Part shown: in pieces, positions 43,287-51,218 of the stretch
Layout of the letters: the number at the start of each line of letters is the position of its first letter
Position numbering within the stretch: the stretch's first letter is position 1
Source of the DNA: Actinomycetota bacterium
GTDB taxonomy: Bacteria > Actinomycetota > Actinomycetes > Streptosporangiales > Streptosporangiaceae
Length of the DNA stretch: 53,377 nucleotides
Direction: 5' to 3'
Assembly (NCBI GenBank): GCA_027314595.1
Contig: DAHVAN010000286.1
Coordinates: 1 to 53,377, forward strand
Position numbers and translations under genes: made by a program
Notes under the pieces: generated by a model
Databases searched by the model: none
Seen by the model: the letters and a program-made list of their open reading frames with translations, nothing else
What the model was told of the DNA's origin: nothing

Positions 43287-44815
43287 CCGGCCCCGCCGTC
43301 ACGCGCGGCGGTCAGCAGCGTGCCATGCGGCGCGGCCGCGCTCGCGCCGGTGGCGCCGCTCGCGCCGGTGGCGCCGCTGGCGAGCAGGGGGAGCGTGACG
43401 GCCACCGCGAACCCGCCCCCGGGAAGCGGCCCCGCGCCGAACTCCCCGCCGCACAGGTTCGCCCGCTCGCGCATGCCGATGATGCCGTGGCCGGTGCCGG
43501 CCGCCGCGCCCACGCCGGCCGGGGTGAGCACAAGCGCCAGCCCGCCGTCGTCGGTCACCCGGACTTCGAGCGCCGTGTCCCCGTAGCTGAGGCTGACCGT
43601 GCAGCGGGCGCCGCCGCCCGTGTGCCTGACCACATTGGTCAGCGCCTCCTGGATGATCCGGTACGCGGACAGGTCGACACCCGCGGGCACCGCGCGGACG
43701 CGCCCGGAATGCTCCACGCTGACCTGGACGCCGGCCCCGCAGGTGCGCTGGATGAGCCTGTCGAGATCGGAAAGGCCGGGCGCCGGTGCCAGCGGCGCCC
43801 GCTGCGGCCAGGCAGGTGCGCCGGGGACGCCCGGGGCGCCCGGGCCACCGGAGGCGCCGACAGCGCCGGTGGCCCCGGGAGCGCCAGGAACGCCAGGAAC
43901 GCCAGGAACGCCAGGAGAGCCAGAGCCACCGGAGACGCCCGAGGCTGCCCCTGGCGTCACATCCTGCTGCCTTAGCACGCCGAGCATCCGGCGCATCTCC
44001 TCGAGCGCGTCCCTGCTCGTGGCCTGGATCGCGCCGAGAGCGTCCCGCGCGTCGTCGGGACTGCTGTCGATGACGTACTGACCGTAGCCGGCCTGTACGG
44101 CGATCACGCTCATGCTGTGCGCCACGACGTCGTGCAGTTCCCTGGCGATTCGCAGCCGCTCCTCGCCGACCGCGCTGCTCGCGGCCTGCTGCTGCAGCGT
44201 CTGCGCGTACAGCCGGCGCTGGCGCACGGAACACCCGGTCATCCAGGCGATGATCATCGCGAACGCGACAGGGACGTACCCGCCCGCGCCCCCGTGCCTG
44301 AGTTCCCTGTAGGCGACCACGATCAGCACTATGACGGCCAGCGCCAGCGCCAGGGCGGCGAGTCCGTTCTGCCTGCTGCTCGTGGCGGTCACCAGGTACA
44401 TCACGTACGCGGCGGCCAGGAAGGTTACCCAGGAAAGCCCGGGGGAACCGTCAGCGACCGCGGCCGCCACGGTGATCAGGACGCCGTACGCCGCGACGGG
44501 ACCGCGACGGCGCAGCGCGACCGGGAAGAACACCAGCGCGGCAAGCACCAGGTCGGCAAGCATGGACTGGCGGATCGGGCCGACCGGGCGGGCGATCACG
44601 AAGATGGCGCAAAGCGCGGCCGCCGATCCGGCCATGACGTCGATCGCCATCCAGTGGACCGTGCGCATCCGCTTGGTCAGCGGCGGGCGCGCCGCGGCAA
44701 CAGGCGGCCAGCCCGGCGAAAACGCCGGGTGCGCCGGGAGAGCAGGGTTCGCCGGGTACGTCGGCAACGGGCGCGGCGCGGCGCGCGGGTAAGATATGTC
44801 GCGTTCGGGGCCCAC
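43283..44815 (-). CDS. Sensor histidine kinase (HisKA_3 type) with collagen-like insertion
   Basis: A 510-residue kinase. Residues about 50-190 hold six membrane segments without a large external domain. The phosphoacceptor His is in RIARELHDVVAHSMSV, and the ATPase domain has the N-box EALTNVVRHTGGG and G-box GTGHGIIGMRERA. Between the two is a stretch of about 15 Gly-X-Y triplets (GSPGVPGVPGVPGAPGATG...), and a GATGASGATGAS motif lies near the C-terminus. The insertion is encoded by 9-base tandem repeats at about 43830-43930. Start GTG 44815 lies six bases after TACCGT on the minus strand, possibly leaderless. Confidence 0.92.
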   Translation of the reverse strand: MGPERDISYPRAAPRPLPTYPANPALPAHPAFSPGWPPVAAARPPLTKRMRTVHWMAIDVMAGSAAALCAIFVIARPVGPIRQSMLADLVLAALVFFPVALRRRGPVAAYGVLITVAAAVADGSPGLSWVTFLAAAYVMYLVTATSSRQNGLAALALALAVIVLIVVAYRELRHGGAGGYVPVAFAMIIAWMTGCSVRQRRLYAQTLQQQAASSAVGEERLRIARELHDVVAHSMSVIAVQAGYGQYVIDSSPDDARDALGAIQATSRDALEEMRRMLGVLRQQDVTPGAASGVSGGSGSPGVPGVPGVPGAPGATGAVGASGGPGAPGVPGAPAWPQRAPLAPAPGLSDLDRLIQRTCGAGVQVSVEHSGRVRAVPAGVDLSAYRIIQEALTNVVRHTGGGARCTVSLSYGDTALEVRVTDDGGLALVLTPAGVGAAAGTGHGIIGMRERANLCGGEFGAGPLPGGGFAVAVTLPLLASGATGASGATGASAAAPHGTLLTAARDGGAG

Positions 44816-44968
44816 ACCCTAACGGTAGCCGCTGACAGGCCGCCGTGCCTCATCCCGCAGGAGTAGCCCGTAGTGGTTACCCCGCGGCGCACGCGGCCAA
44901 ACAGGGCGGCGATATCTCACCGCGCAGGGGGACGCCGTGCCCGCCTCAGACCTGACACCCTATGACAC

Positions 44969-45916
44969 ATGGAACCCTCGACCGCGGCGCGGCCCGTCAT
45001 TGAGACGACCGCGCTGACCAAGGTCTACCCGGGCGGCGTCACCGCGCTCGGCGGCCTCACCGTAACCGTGGCCCCCGGCGTCACCGGGCTGATCGGCGCG
45101 AACGGCGCCGGGAAATCCACGCTGATCAAGGTACTGCTCGGCCTGCTCGAACCCACCAAGGGCATGGCCAAGGTGCTCGGCCTTGACTGCGTCAAGGACG
45201 GCGAGCAGATCAGGCGGATCGTCGGGTACATGCCCGAACACGACTGCCTGCCTGCCGACGTCACGGCGACCGAGTTCGTCACCCACATGGGCAGGATGTC
45301 CGGCATGCCGGCCACCACCGCCAAGGAACGCGCCGCGGAGGCGCTGCGGCACGTCGGCCTGCACGAGGAGCGGTACCGCCACATCGGCACCTACTCGACA
45401 GGAATGAAGCAGCGGGTGAAGCTGGCTCAGGCGCTGGCCGGCGACCCGCGGCTGCTGCTGCTCGACGAGCCGACGAACGGGCTCGACCCGGCGGGCAGGA
45501 ACGCGATGCTCGAGCTCATCGCGCGGATCGGCGAGGAGTTCGGCATCTCGATCATGGTGGCCTCGCACCTGCTCGGCGAGATCGAGCGGATCTGCAACCA
45601 CCTGGTCGCGATCGAAGCCGGAAAGCTGCTGCGGGCCGACACCATCGACAGCTTCACCAAGGCCAGCCAGACGCTGGTCATCGAGGTAGAGGAGGGAACG
45701 GACGCGCTGGCGGAGGAGCTTGCCCGCCGCGGCATGCGGCCCCGGGTCTTCCAGCGCGCCGTCCTCGTCCCGATCGGCGGCGACGACACCTACGACGCGG
45801 TGCGCGACAGCGTGGCCGGCCTGGGCCTGCCGCTGAGCCGGATGGAGCAGCGCCGCCACCAGGTGGAGGAACTCTTCCGCGACCACGACAGGCTGGAGGC
45901 CGTCGATGCCGGTTGA
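44969..45916 (+). CDS. ABC transporter ATP-binding protein
   Basis: A 315-residue ABC ATPase. Walker A is IGANGAGKSTL, the signature is TYSTGMKQRVKLAQAL (the TGM variant common in ABC-2-type exporters), and Walker B is LLLLDEPTNGLDP, followed by VASHLL. The C-terminal 100 residues form an accessory domain. It ends over the start of the first permease (45906-45916). The sensor kinase gene starts 153 bases away in the opposite direction. Confidence 0.93.
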   Translation: MEPSTAARPVIETTALTKVYPGGVTALGGLTVTVAPGVTGLIGANGAGKSTLIKVLLGLLEPTKGMAKVLGLDCVKDGEQIRRIVGYMPEHDCLPADVTATEFVTHMGRMSGMPATTAKERAAEALRHVGLHEERYRHIGTYSTGMKQRVKLAQALAGDPRLLLLDEPTNGLDPAGRNAMLELIARIGEEFGISIMVASHLLGEIERICNHLVAIEAGKLLRADTIDSFTKASQTLVIEVEEGTDALAEELARRGMRPRVFQRAVLVPIGGDDTYDAVRDSVAGLGLPLSRMEQRRHQVEELFRDHDRLEAVDAG

Positions 45917-46931
45917 AACACCCGCCAGCGGCACCGCGACCGGCGTCATCCATGACCTCGGCTACCGGCGCTATGACGGCCCGCGGCTGGGCCGGCGCCG
46001 GATTGTGGCGGCGCTGACCTGGCACAGCTTCCGCGCCGCGTTCGGCTTCGGCCGCAGCGCGAAGGCCAAGGTCGTGCCGGTGCTCGCCCTCGCGGGGCTC
46101 TGCCTGCCCGCCATCGTCAACGCGTTCGCAATGTCCAGGGGCAACCCGCGGCTGCTCGACTACGACACCTACCAGCCGGTGCTGCGCGCCCTCGTGATGA
46201 CGGTGTTCGTCGCCGTGCAGGCGCCCGAGCTTGTCTCGCGCGACCTGCGCAGCCGGGTGCTGCCGCTGTACTTCTCCCGGCCGATACGGTCCGGCGACTA
46301 CCCGCTCGCCAAGTACCTGGCGTTCACCGCCGCGTGCCTGGTGATGATGGAGGTCCCGCTGCTGATGCTCTACATCGGCGCGATCGTCAACGTGCACGGC
46401 GGGTCCGCCGTGTGGGCTCAGACGAGGGCGCTGATCCCCGGCCTGCTCGTCGGCCTGATGTGGTCGGTGGTGCTCGCCGCGGTGAGCCTTTTCCTCGCGT
46501 CGCTGACCGGCCGCCGCGCCTTCGCCACCGGCGCTGTCGCGATCTTCTTCCTGCTCACCTATGTCCTGTCGCAGATCCTGCTTCAGGTGGAGACCAACGC
46601 GGCCCAGGCAGGCCCGCCGTCGGGTCCGGTCCATGTGATCAAGGGGGGCCCGGGCGGCGCCGGCGGCCCGGTGACCGTGGGTCCGGGACCCGTTCACCTC
46701 GGCCAGCTCCTGTCGCTGCCACCCCCCTCGCTCGCGGAGAAGGTGTCCGGGCTGTTCAGCCCGTTCACGCTGTTCGACGGCGTGACGAGGTGGCTCGGCG
46801 GCACCAATCCCGCGGACAACGTGCGCAACCCGGGCGGCTTCGGCGCCGTCTACGCGCTGGTGCTGGTCGTCCTCCTCGCCGCCTGCCTGGCCGGCCTGGC
46901 CGCCCGATACCGGAAGGCGCGTCTGTCATGA
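45906..46931 (+). CDS. ABC-2-type transporter permease
   Basis: A 341-residue membrane protein with about six helices. The N-terminus has IHDLGYRRYDGPRLGRRRI, found in ABC permeases paired with this ATPase type. A large external loop rich in Gly/Pro (KGGPGGAGGPVTVGPGP) lies between helices five and six. It overlaps the first ATPase gene by 11 bases and the second by four, so all are coupled. The substrate is unknown. Confidence 0.87.
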   Translation: MPVETPASGTATGVIHDLGYRRYDGPRLGRRRIVAALTWHSFRAAFGFGRSAKAKVVPVLALAGLCLPAIVNAFAMSRGNPRLLDYDTYQPVLRALVMTVFVAVQAPELVSRDLRSRVLPLYFSRPIRSGDYPLAKYLAFTAACLVMMEVPLLMLYIGAIVNVHGGSAVWAQTRALIPGLLVGLMWSVVLAAVSLFLASLTGRRAFATGAVAIFFLLTYVLSQILLQVETNAAQAGPPSGPVHVIKGGPGGAGGPVTVGPGPVHLGQLLSLPPPSLAEKVSGLFSPFTLFDGVTRWLGGTNPADNVRNPGGFGAVYALVLVVLLAACLAGLAARYRKARLS

Positions 46932-47848
46932 GCGTCATCGACCTGACCAATGTGAGCCGCTGGTACGGCAACGTGGTGGCGGTCAACGACATCACGATGT
47001 CGATTGGCCCGGGCGTCACCGGCCTGCTCGGCCCCAACGGCGCGGGCAAGTCCACCATCTTGCACATGATCGCGGGCTTCCTGGCGCCGTCCAAGGGAAC
47101 GCTGACGGTCAGCGGCGAGCCGAGCTGGCGAAACGAGGGCGTCTACAAGTACCTGGGCCTGGTGCCGGAACGCGACTCGGTGTACGCCTTCCTCACCGGC
47201 GAGCAGTTCGTCCGCGCCACCGCCAGGCTGCACAAGCTTCCCGACGTGGAAGCGGCGACCAGGCGGGCGATCGAAATGACCGACATGTCGGAGGCGGCCG
47301 GGCGGAAGATCGCCACCTACTCCAAGGGCATGCGGCAGCGGATCAAGGTCGCGGCCGCGCTCGTCCACGAGCCTGAGATCCTGCTGCTCGACGAGCCGTT
47401 CAACGGCATGGACCCGAGGCAGCGGATCCACATGATGGACCTGCTCGCCAAGCTCGGTGCCGAAGGCCGCACCATCTTGTTCAGCTCCCACATCCTCGAA
47501 GAGGTGGAGCGGCTTTCCGGGACCATCCAGGTCATGGTCGCCGGGCGGCTCGCCGCGTCAGGCGACTTCCGCGCCATCAGGCGGCTGATGACCAGCCGCC
47601 CGCACGTGTTCAGCGTCCGCTCGTCCGACGACAGGCGGCTGGCCGCGGTGCTCGTCGGCCGTCCGTACACCGCCGCCGTCGAAGTCACCGCCAAGGGGCT
47701 GCAGGTAAGGACGTCCGATTTCGGCGCGTTCTGCGGGCAGATCGCGGTGCTCACCCGCGACCACGGCATCGCGCTGCGCGAACTGCTGCCCACCGACGAG
47801 TCGCTGGAAAGCGTCTTCGGCTACCTGATCTCCAACCAGCCCAACTAG
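46928..47848 (+). CDS. ABC transporter ATP-binding protein
   Basis: A 306-residue ABC ATPase. Walker A is LGPNGAGKSTIL, signature TYSKGMRQRIKVAAAL, Walker B ILLLDEPFNGMDP, then FSSHILEEVERL. An accessory C-terminal domain follows. Its ATG 46928 overlaps the stop of the permease. This second ATPase and the permease that follows form a second pair within the same operon, so the locus encodes either two exporters or one heteromeric complex. Confidence 0.93.
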   Translation: MSVIDLTNVSRWYGNVVAVNDITMSIGPGVTGLLGPNGAGKSTILHMIAGFLAPSKGTLTVSGEPSWRNEGVYKYLGLVPERDSVYAFLTGEQFVRATARLHKLPDVEAATRRAIEMTDMSEAAGRKIATYSKGMRQRIKVAAALVHEPEILLLDEPFNGMDPRQRIHMMDLLAKLGAEGRTILFSSHILEEVERLSGTIQVMVAGRLAASGDFRAIRRLMTSRPHVFSVRSSDDRRLAAVLVGRPYTAAVEVTAKGLQVRTSDFGAFCGQIAVLTRDHGIALRELLPTDESLESVFGYLISNQPN

Positions 47849-47862
47849 GAGTCGAGTCTTCG

Positions 47863-48591
47863 ATGTCTTCCCTCTTCAACCCCGTGGTCGCGGCCATCAC
47901 GGCGCGCGCCACGCTTGGCCGGCGGCGTGCCGTGCTCTTCGCGATCCCCGCGGTGATCCTGATCGCGCTCACGCTCGTGCTCAGGGCGACCCATCCCGCG
48001 GGCGCGGCCTGGCCGGACCACGTGCTCGGCGACTTCGGCTTCTCGGTGCTGCTGCCGCTGACCGCGCTGATCATCGGGACCGGGGTGCTCGGCGCCGAGA
48101 TCGACGACGGCAGCGCCATCCACCTGCTCGCGACGCCGGTCCGCCGCTCGTCGGTGGTGGTCACGAAGTTCGCGGTCGCCTCCGTGCTCACGATGCTGTT
48201 CGCCGCGCTGCCCGAACTGGTGGCCGGGCTGCTCGCGCCGCACAGCGGCAAGCTCACGCTCGCCCTGTTCGTCGGCGCCCTGGCGGGCTCGGTGATCTAC
48301 AGCGCCGCGTTCGTGGCCGCCTCGGTGCTGACCACCCGCGCGATCGCGATCGGCCTGCTGTACGTGCTGATCTGGGAGGGGCTGCTGTCCAACCTGGTCG
48401 GCGGCGTCCGCATCCTGTCCATCGCCCATTACGGGCTCGGCATCGCGAACGCGATCTACCCCGACCAGAACCTGAGGGCCGGCCTGACCCTGAGCACCTC
48501 GGTGATCCTCGGCCTCATAGTGACCGTAGGCGCCCTCATCCTCGCCTCCCGCCGCCTGTCGGCCTTCGCGATCAAGGGGGAGCCCGCATAA
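47863..48591 (+). CDS. ABC-2-type transporter permease
   Basis: A 242-residue membrane protein with about six hydrophobic segments (ARATLGRRRAVLFAIPAVI at the N-terminus; GVLGAEIDDGSAIHLLATPVRRSSVVVTK in the conserved cytosolic loop). The loop is the typical coupling region for ABC-2 permeases. AGGAG overlaps the stop of the ATPase gene, ten bases before ATG 47863. It ends the operon; motif A begins seven bases after the stop. Confidence 0.87.
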   Translation: MSSLFNPVVAAITARATLGRRRAVLFAIPAVILIALTLVLRATHPAGAAWPDHVLGDFGFSVLLPLTALIIGTGVLGAEIDDGSAIHLLATPVRRSSVVVTKFAVASVLTMLFAALPELVAGLLAPHSGKLTLALFVGALAGSVIYSAAFVAASVLTTRAIAIGLLYVLIWEGLLSNLVGGVRILSIAHYGLGIANAIYPDQNLRAGLTLSTSVILGLIVTVGALILASRRLSAFAIKGEPA

Positions 48592-48597
48592 TCCCGT

Positions 48598-48609
48598 TAT
48601 CCCGAACGG
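48598..48609 (+). repeat. Dispersed motif A, copy 7
   Basis: TATCCCGAACGG, beginning seven bases after the permease stop, in the sense orientation. Confidence 0.78.
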
Positions 48610-48701
48610 CGCGCGCTGTTCCCGCCAACGGCACACTTCCCCGGCCCCGGCCCCGGCCCCGGCCCCCGCCTCCCGCGCCCGGCCCCCGGGTTGGGCCACA
48701 C

Positions 48702-48771
48702 GCGCATCTGACCCGATAGGGCTGGCGCGCTGCGCATCCGGGGCTGGGGCGGTTGCGCGTCTGGCCCGATA
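48702..48771 (+). repeat. Dispersed motif B, three copies
   Basis: GCGCATCTGACCCGATA (48702-48718), a diverged GCGCATCCGGGGCT (about 48732-48745), and GCGCGTCTGGCCCGATA (48755-48771), spaced by 25-30 bases. All are in the plus orientation, downstream of the exporter operon. Confidence 0.7.
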
Positions 48772-48832
48772 CGTTCTGGGTCTGAGGACTCACCTACGGG
48801 GTTGCCCGGGCTCCAGGGGCGCCCGAGGAGGG

Positions 48833-48872
48833 CGATCACGCCGGGACGGGCCTGGACGTCCCGGCGTGATCG
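48833..48872 (-). terminator. Perfect 16-bp stem terminator of the glycoside hydrolase gene
   Basis: CGATCACGCCGGGACG (48833-48848) and CGTCCCGGCGTGATCG (48857-48872) pair without mismatch around an 8-base loop, starting about 20 bases after the stop codon of the minus-strand hydrolase gene. Confidence 0.8.
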
Positions 48873-48892
48873 CGAGTTTCCCGGGAGGGCGG

Positions 48893-51025
48893 TCAGTTGT
48901 TGCTGCAGATGCTGCCGTTGAGGTAGAAGGCGGCTGGAGCGGTGGTCTGGCCGCTGTCGTTTCCGAGGAAGCCGAACGTCGCGGTGCCGCCGCTGGCGCC
49001 GATCGCCGCGTCGTAACTGGCGTTGACGGCCGAGACGGACGTTCCTGTCTGGGTGTAGGAGGCGTTCCACATCTGGGTGATCTGCTCGCCGCTCGACGGC
49101 CATGTCCAGGTCAGGGTCCAGCCGTTCACCGCCGTCGACGCCTTGTTGGTGATCGTGACGCCGCCCTGGAAGCCGCCCGGCCAGCTGCCCGCCACCGAGT
49201 AGTGCACCGCGCAGCTCGCCGAGGCGGGCGGCGGCACGGTGAACGTGACCGGCGGCGACGGCAGCGAGGCGTTGCCCTGGGAGTCGACCGCGACCACGTT
49301 GTAGGTGTAGCTGTCTCCGATGGTGAGCCCGGTCAGCGTGGTGGTCGTCCCCGTGGTGGTCGCCACGAGCGCGGAACCGCTCGAGGTCACCTGGTAGACC
49401 TTGTAGTCCGCGATCGGGTAGCTGCCGGCGGCGGAGGCGGGCCAGGTCAGCGTGGCGGTCCCCGAGGTGCTGCTCGACGTGGACGACGACAGGCCCGAGG
49501 CGACCGGCTGGCCGGGCGCGCCCGGCGCGGTGACGCCGGTGGTGCCGCTGCCCGGAATGTGCACGACGGTCAGCGAGTACGGGGCCACCGTGACGGAACT
49601 GGCGCTGCCCGCCGCGCTGGTGATCGACGTCGCGTTGTTCGCGAGCGTGTACACGGTCGGCGTGCCCGACGGGGTGAAGCCGCTCTCGCTCAGGCTGACC
49701 GTGTAGGAGCTGGACGGGTCCTCGTTGTCGATGAGGACGTTCAGGTTCCCGCTGGTGTCGCGGACGGCGTGCACCTTGAGCAGGGCCTGGCTGGAGGTGG
49801 AGGTGACCATCGTGTCGCCGGGCGCGGCCAGCTTGGTCAGCATCTCGATGGCGTAGTACGGGGCGAACGGGGTGTCCACCGCCGGCTCGGTGGCGCCGTC
49901 GGAGTTCGAGCCGTTGGAGAAGATGCCCTGGTCGCCGTAGTCGGTGGCGCCGTCGACGGTGCTGACGGTGCCGGCGCCGTTGTGCTCGTTCCACCAGTCG
50001 ACGTTGCTCACGCCGTTCTCCAGCCAGGTCATGTACATGTCCGCGCCGAACAGGGCGGCCGGCTGGGTGTCCATGTCGATCGTGGAGTTCGTCTCGGTGA
50101 CCAGGATCGGGACGCTGGCCGGGCTGGCGATGCCGGCGTACTGGCTCAGCTCGCTGTGCAGCGTGGACACGATGCCGGCGATGTCGGCCGGGTCGGTCAG
50201 CATGCCGGCGGTGGTGGACCCGCCCGGGTAGTAGTGCACGATGACGCACTGGGTGCTGGCGCCGAGCGCGGTGAGGACCGTCTGGTTCCAGGACTGCGGA
50301 TATTCGGAGTTGGTCACGTTGTCGGGCCAGAACCCTGGCGTGGTCAGGACCACGCACACCTTGGCGTTCGCGTTCACCGCGTGGATCGCGGACTGGTACT
50401 GCAGGAAGTTGGCCGCGTACTGGGCGGGACCGCAGTCGTAGGTCTGCGCCGGCTCGCTGCCGACCGTGACCGCCGGCCCGTTCAGCGATGTCTCGCAGTG
50501 CGCGTCGGCCTCCCAGTTGGCGCCGTAGGTGCCGTTGCCGTAGACCTCGTTGCCCACCTCCCAGTAGGCGACCGAGTCACTGGCTGCCGCCTGCACCCAC
50601 GCGGCAGCCAGGCTCGGCGTGCCTGTCCCGTAGTTGACCGTGATGATGGGCGCCGCACCGGCCGCGTTCGCCGTGGCCATGAAGTCGGAGAAGCTCGTGT
50701 TCGGCGCGACGTAACCGCCGGCCGCCGCGGTCTGCGTCTGCCAGTTGTAGATGTCGGAGTACGAGCCGCCGGGGTACCGAAGCGCATCGACGCCCGCCGC
50801 CTTCAGCAGCGGGGGAATCGCCGTGTCGTTCATGTACCCGTCGTACACCGCCGTGTTCAGCCCGATCGCGTGGGCGGGGATGGCCCCCAGGCCCGCGGCG
50901 GCGTCGATGGTGACGGCGGCCGCGTTCTGCGCGGCCGCGGGCCGCGCCTGCACCACGCCGAGCAGCGCCGCCGCCAGTATCACTGTTCCCGCCAGTGCTG
51001 AGGTCTTCCCGAGCATGGCCTGCAC
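48893..51025 (-). CDS. Secreted alpha-L-arabinofuranosidase-like glycoside hydrolase with FN3 and CBM2
   Basis: A 710-residue secreted enzyme. A signal peptide (ILAAALLGVVQARPAAA) leads a clan GH-A TIM-barrel of about 380 residues: ALRYPGGSYSD, the acid/base Glu in YWEVGNEVYGN and the nucleophile Glu in PILVTETNS, as in arabinofuranosidases (GH51-like). A small beta domain follows, then a fibronectin III domain (about 505-595) and a C-terminal CBM2 cellulose-binding module (about 605-710) with WPGGFQGGVTITN and VNGWTLTW. GTG 51025 is used; ATG 51016 is an alternative. It is likely to remove arabinose side chains from plant hemicellulose. A LacI-type gene lies directly upstream. Confidence 0.87.
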   Translation of the reverse strand: MQAMLGKTSALAGTVILAAALLGVVQARPAAAQNAAAVTIDAAAGLGAIPAHAIGLNTAVYDGYMNDTAIPPLLKAAGVDALRYPGGSYSDIYNWQTQTAAAGGYVAPNTSFSDFMATANAAGAAPIITVNYGTGTPSLAAAWVQAAASDSVAYWEVGNEVYGNGTYGANWEADAHCETSLNGPAVTVGSEPAQTYDCGPAQYAANFLQYQSAIHAVNANAKVCVVLTTPGFWPDNVTNSEYPQSWNQTVLTALGASTQCVIVHYYPGGSTTAGMLTDPADIAGIVSTLHSELSQYAGIASPASVPILVTETNSTIDMDTQPAALFGADMYMTWLENGVSNVDWWNEHNGAGTVSTVDGATDYGDQGIFSNGSNSDGATEPAVDTPFAPYYAIEMLTKLAAPGDTMVTSTSSQALLKVHAVRDTSGNLNVLIDNEDPSSSYTVSLSESGFTPSGTPTVYTLANNATSITSAAGSASSVTVAPYSLTVVHIPGSGTTGVTAPGAPGQPVASGLSSSTSSSTSGTATLTWPASAAGSYPIADYKVYQVTSSGSALVATTTGTTTTLTGLTIGDSYTYNVVAVDSQGNASLPSPPVTFTVPPPASASCAVHYSVAGSWPGGFQGGVTITNKASTAVNGWTLTWTWPSSGEQITQMWNASYTQTGTSVSAVNASYDAAIGASGGTATFGFLGNDSGQTTAPAAFYLNGSICSNN

Positions 51026-51037
51026 CCCATCTCGTTG

Positions 51038-51051
51038 TCGAAGCGCATCGA
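51038..51051. promoter_or_regulatory. Candidate LacI-family operator before the hydrolase gene
   Basis: TCGAAGCGCATCGA is palindromic except for one central-flank pair (A/A) and has the central GCGC typical of LacI operators. It lies 13 bases upstream of the hydrolase start codon, within the expected leader. Confidence 0.45.
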
Positions 51052-51094
51052 TTGGGTTTCATTAGCCTCGCCCGGCGGCGGCCTGTCCACTGGC

Positions 51095-51130
51095 CACGGT
51101 GCCGGGCCGGTCTCCCGGCACGGCACCGTG
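51095..51130. other. Inverted repeat in the hydrolase upstream region
   Basis: CACGGTGCCG (51095-51104) and CGGCACCGTG (51121-51130), with a further GGG/CCC pair in the 16-base loop. It may be part of the termination zone of the LacI gene or a regulatory structure. Confidence 0.5.
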
Positions 51131-51162
51131 ATGGATACGCGCAGCTCAGAGCCAGTCCTCCG

Positions 51163-51189
51163 GGCCGGGCCCGCGGCGCGGGCCCGGCC
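51163..51189 (-). terminator. GC hairpin after the LacI-family gene
   Basis: GGCCGGGCCCGCG (51163-51175) and CGCGGGCCCGGCC (51177-51189) form an exact inverted repeat with a one-base centre, 30 bases after the regulator stop. Confidence 0.65.
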
Positions 51190-51218
51190 GGTGAAATGTA
51201 AGGAACCCGGCTGGCCTT

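Larger units (their letters stand above)
48592..48892. other. Intergenic stretch with repeats and a terminator
   Basis: No gene is seen in these 301 bases. It contains motif A (48598-48609), GGCCCC-rich tandem sequence (about 48640-48672), three motif B copies (48702-48771) and the hairpin at 48833-48872. Confidence 0.75.

Noticed and set aside
48702-48771. Regularly spaced repeats considered as a CRISPR array
   Set aside because: Repeats are too short and diverged, the gaps are 8-15 bases, and no cas genes are present.
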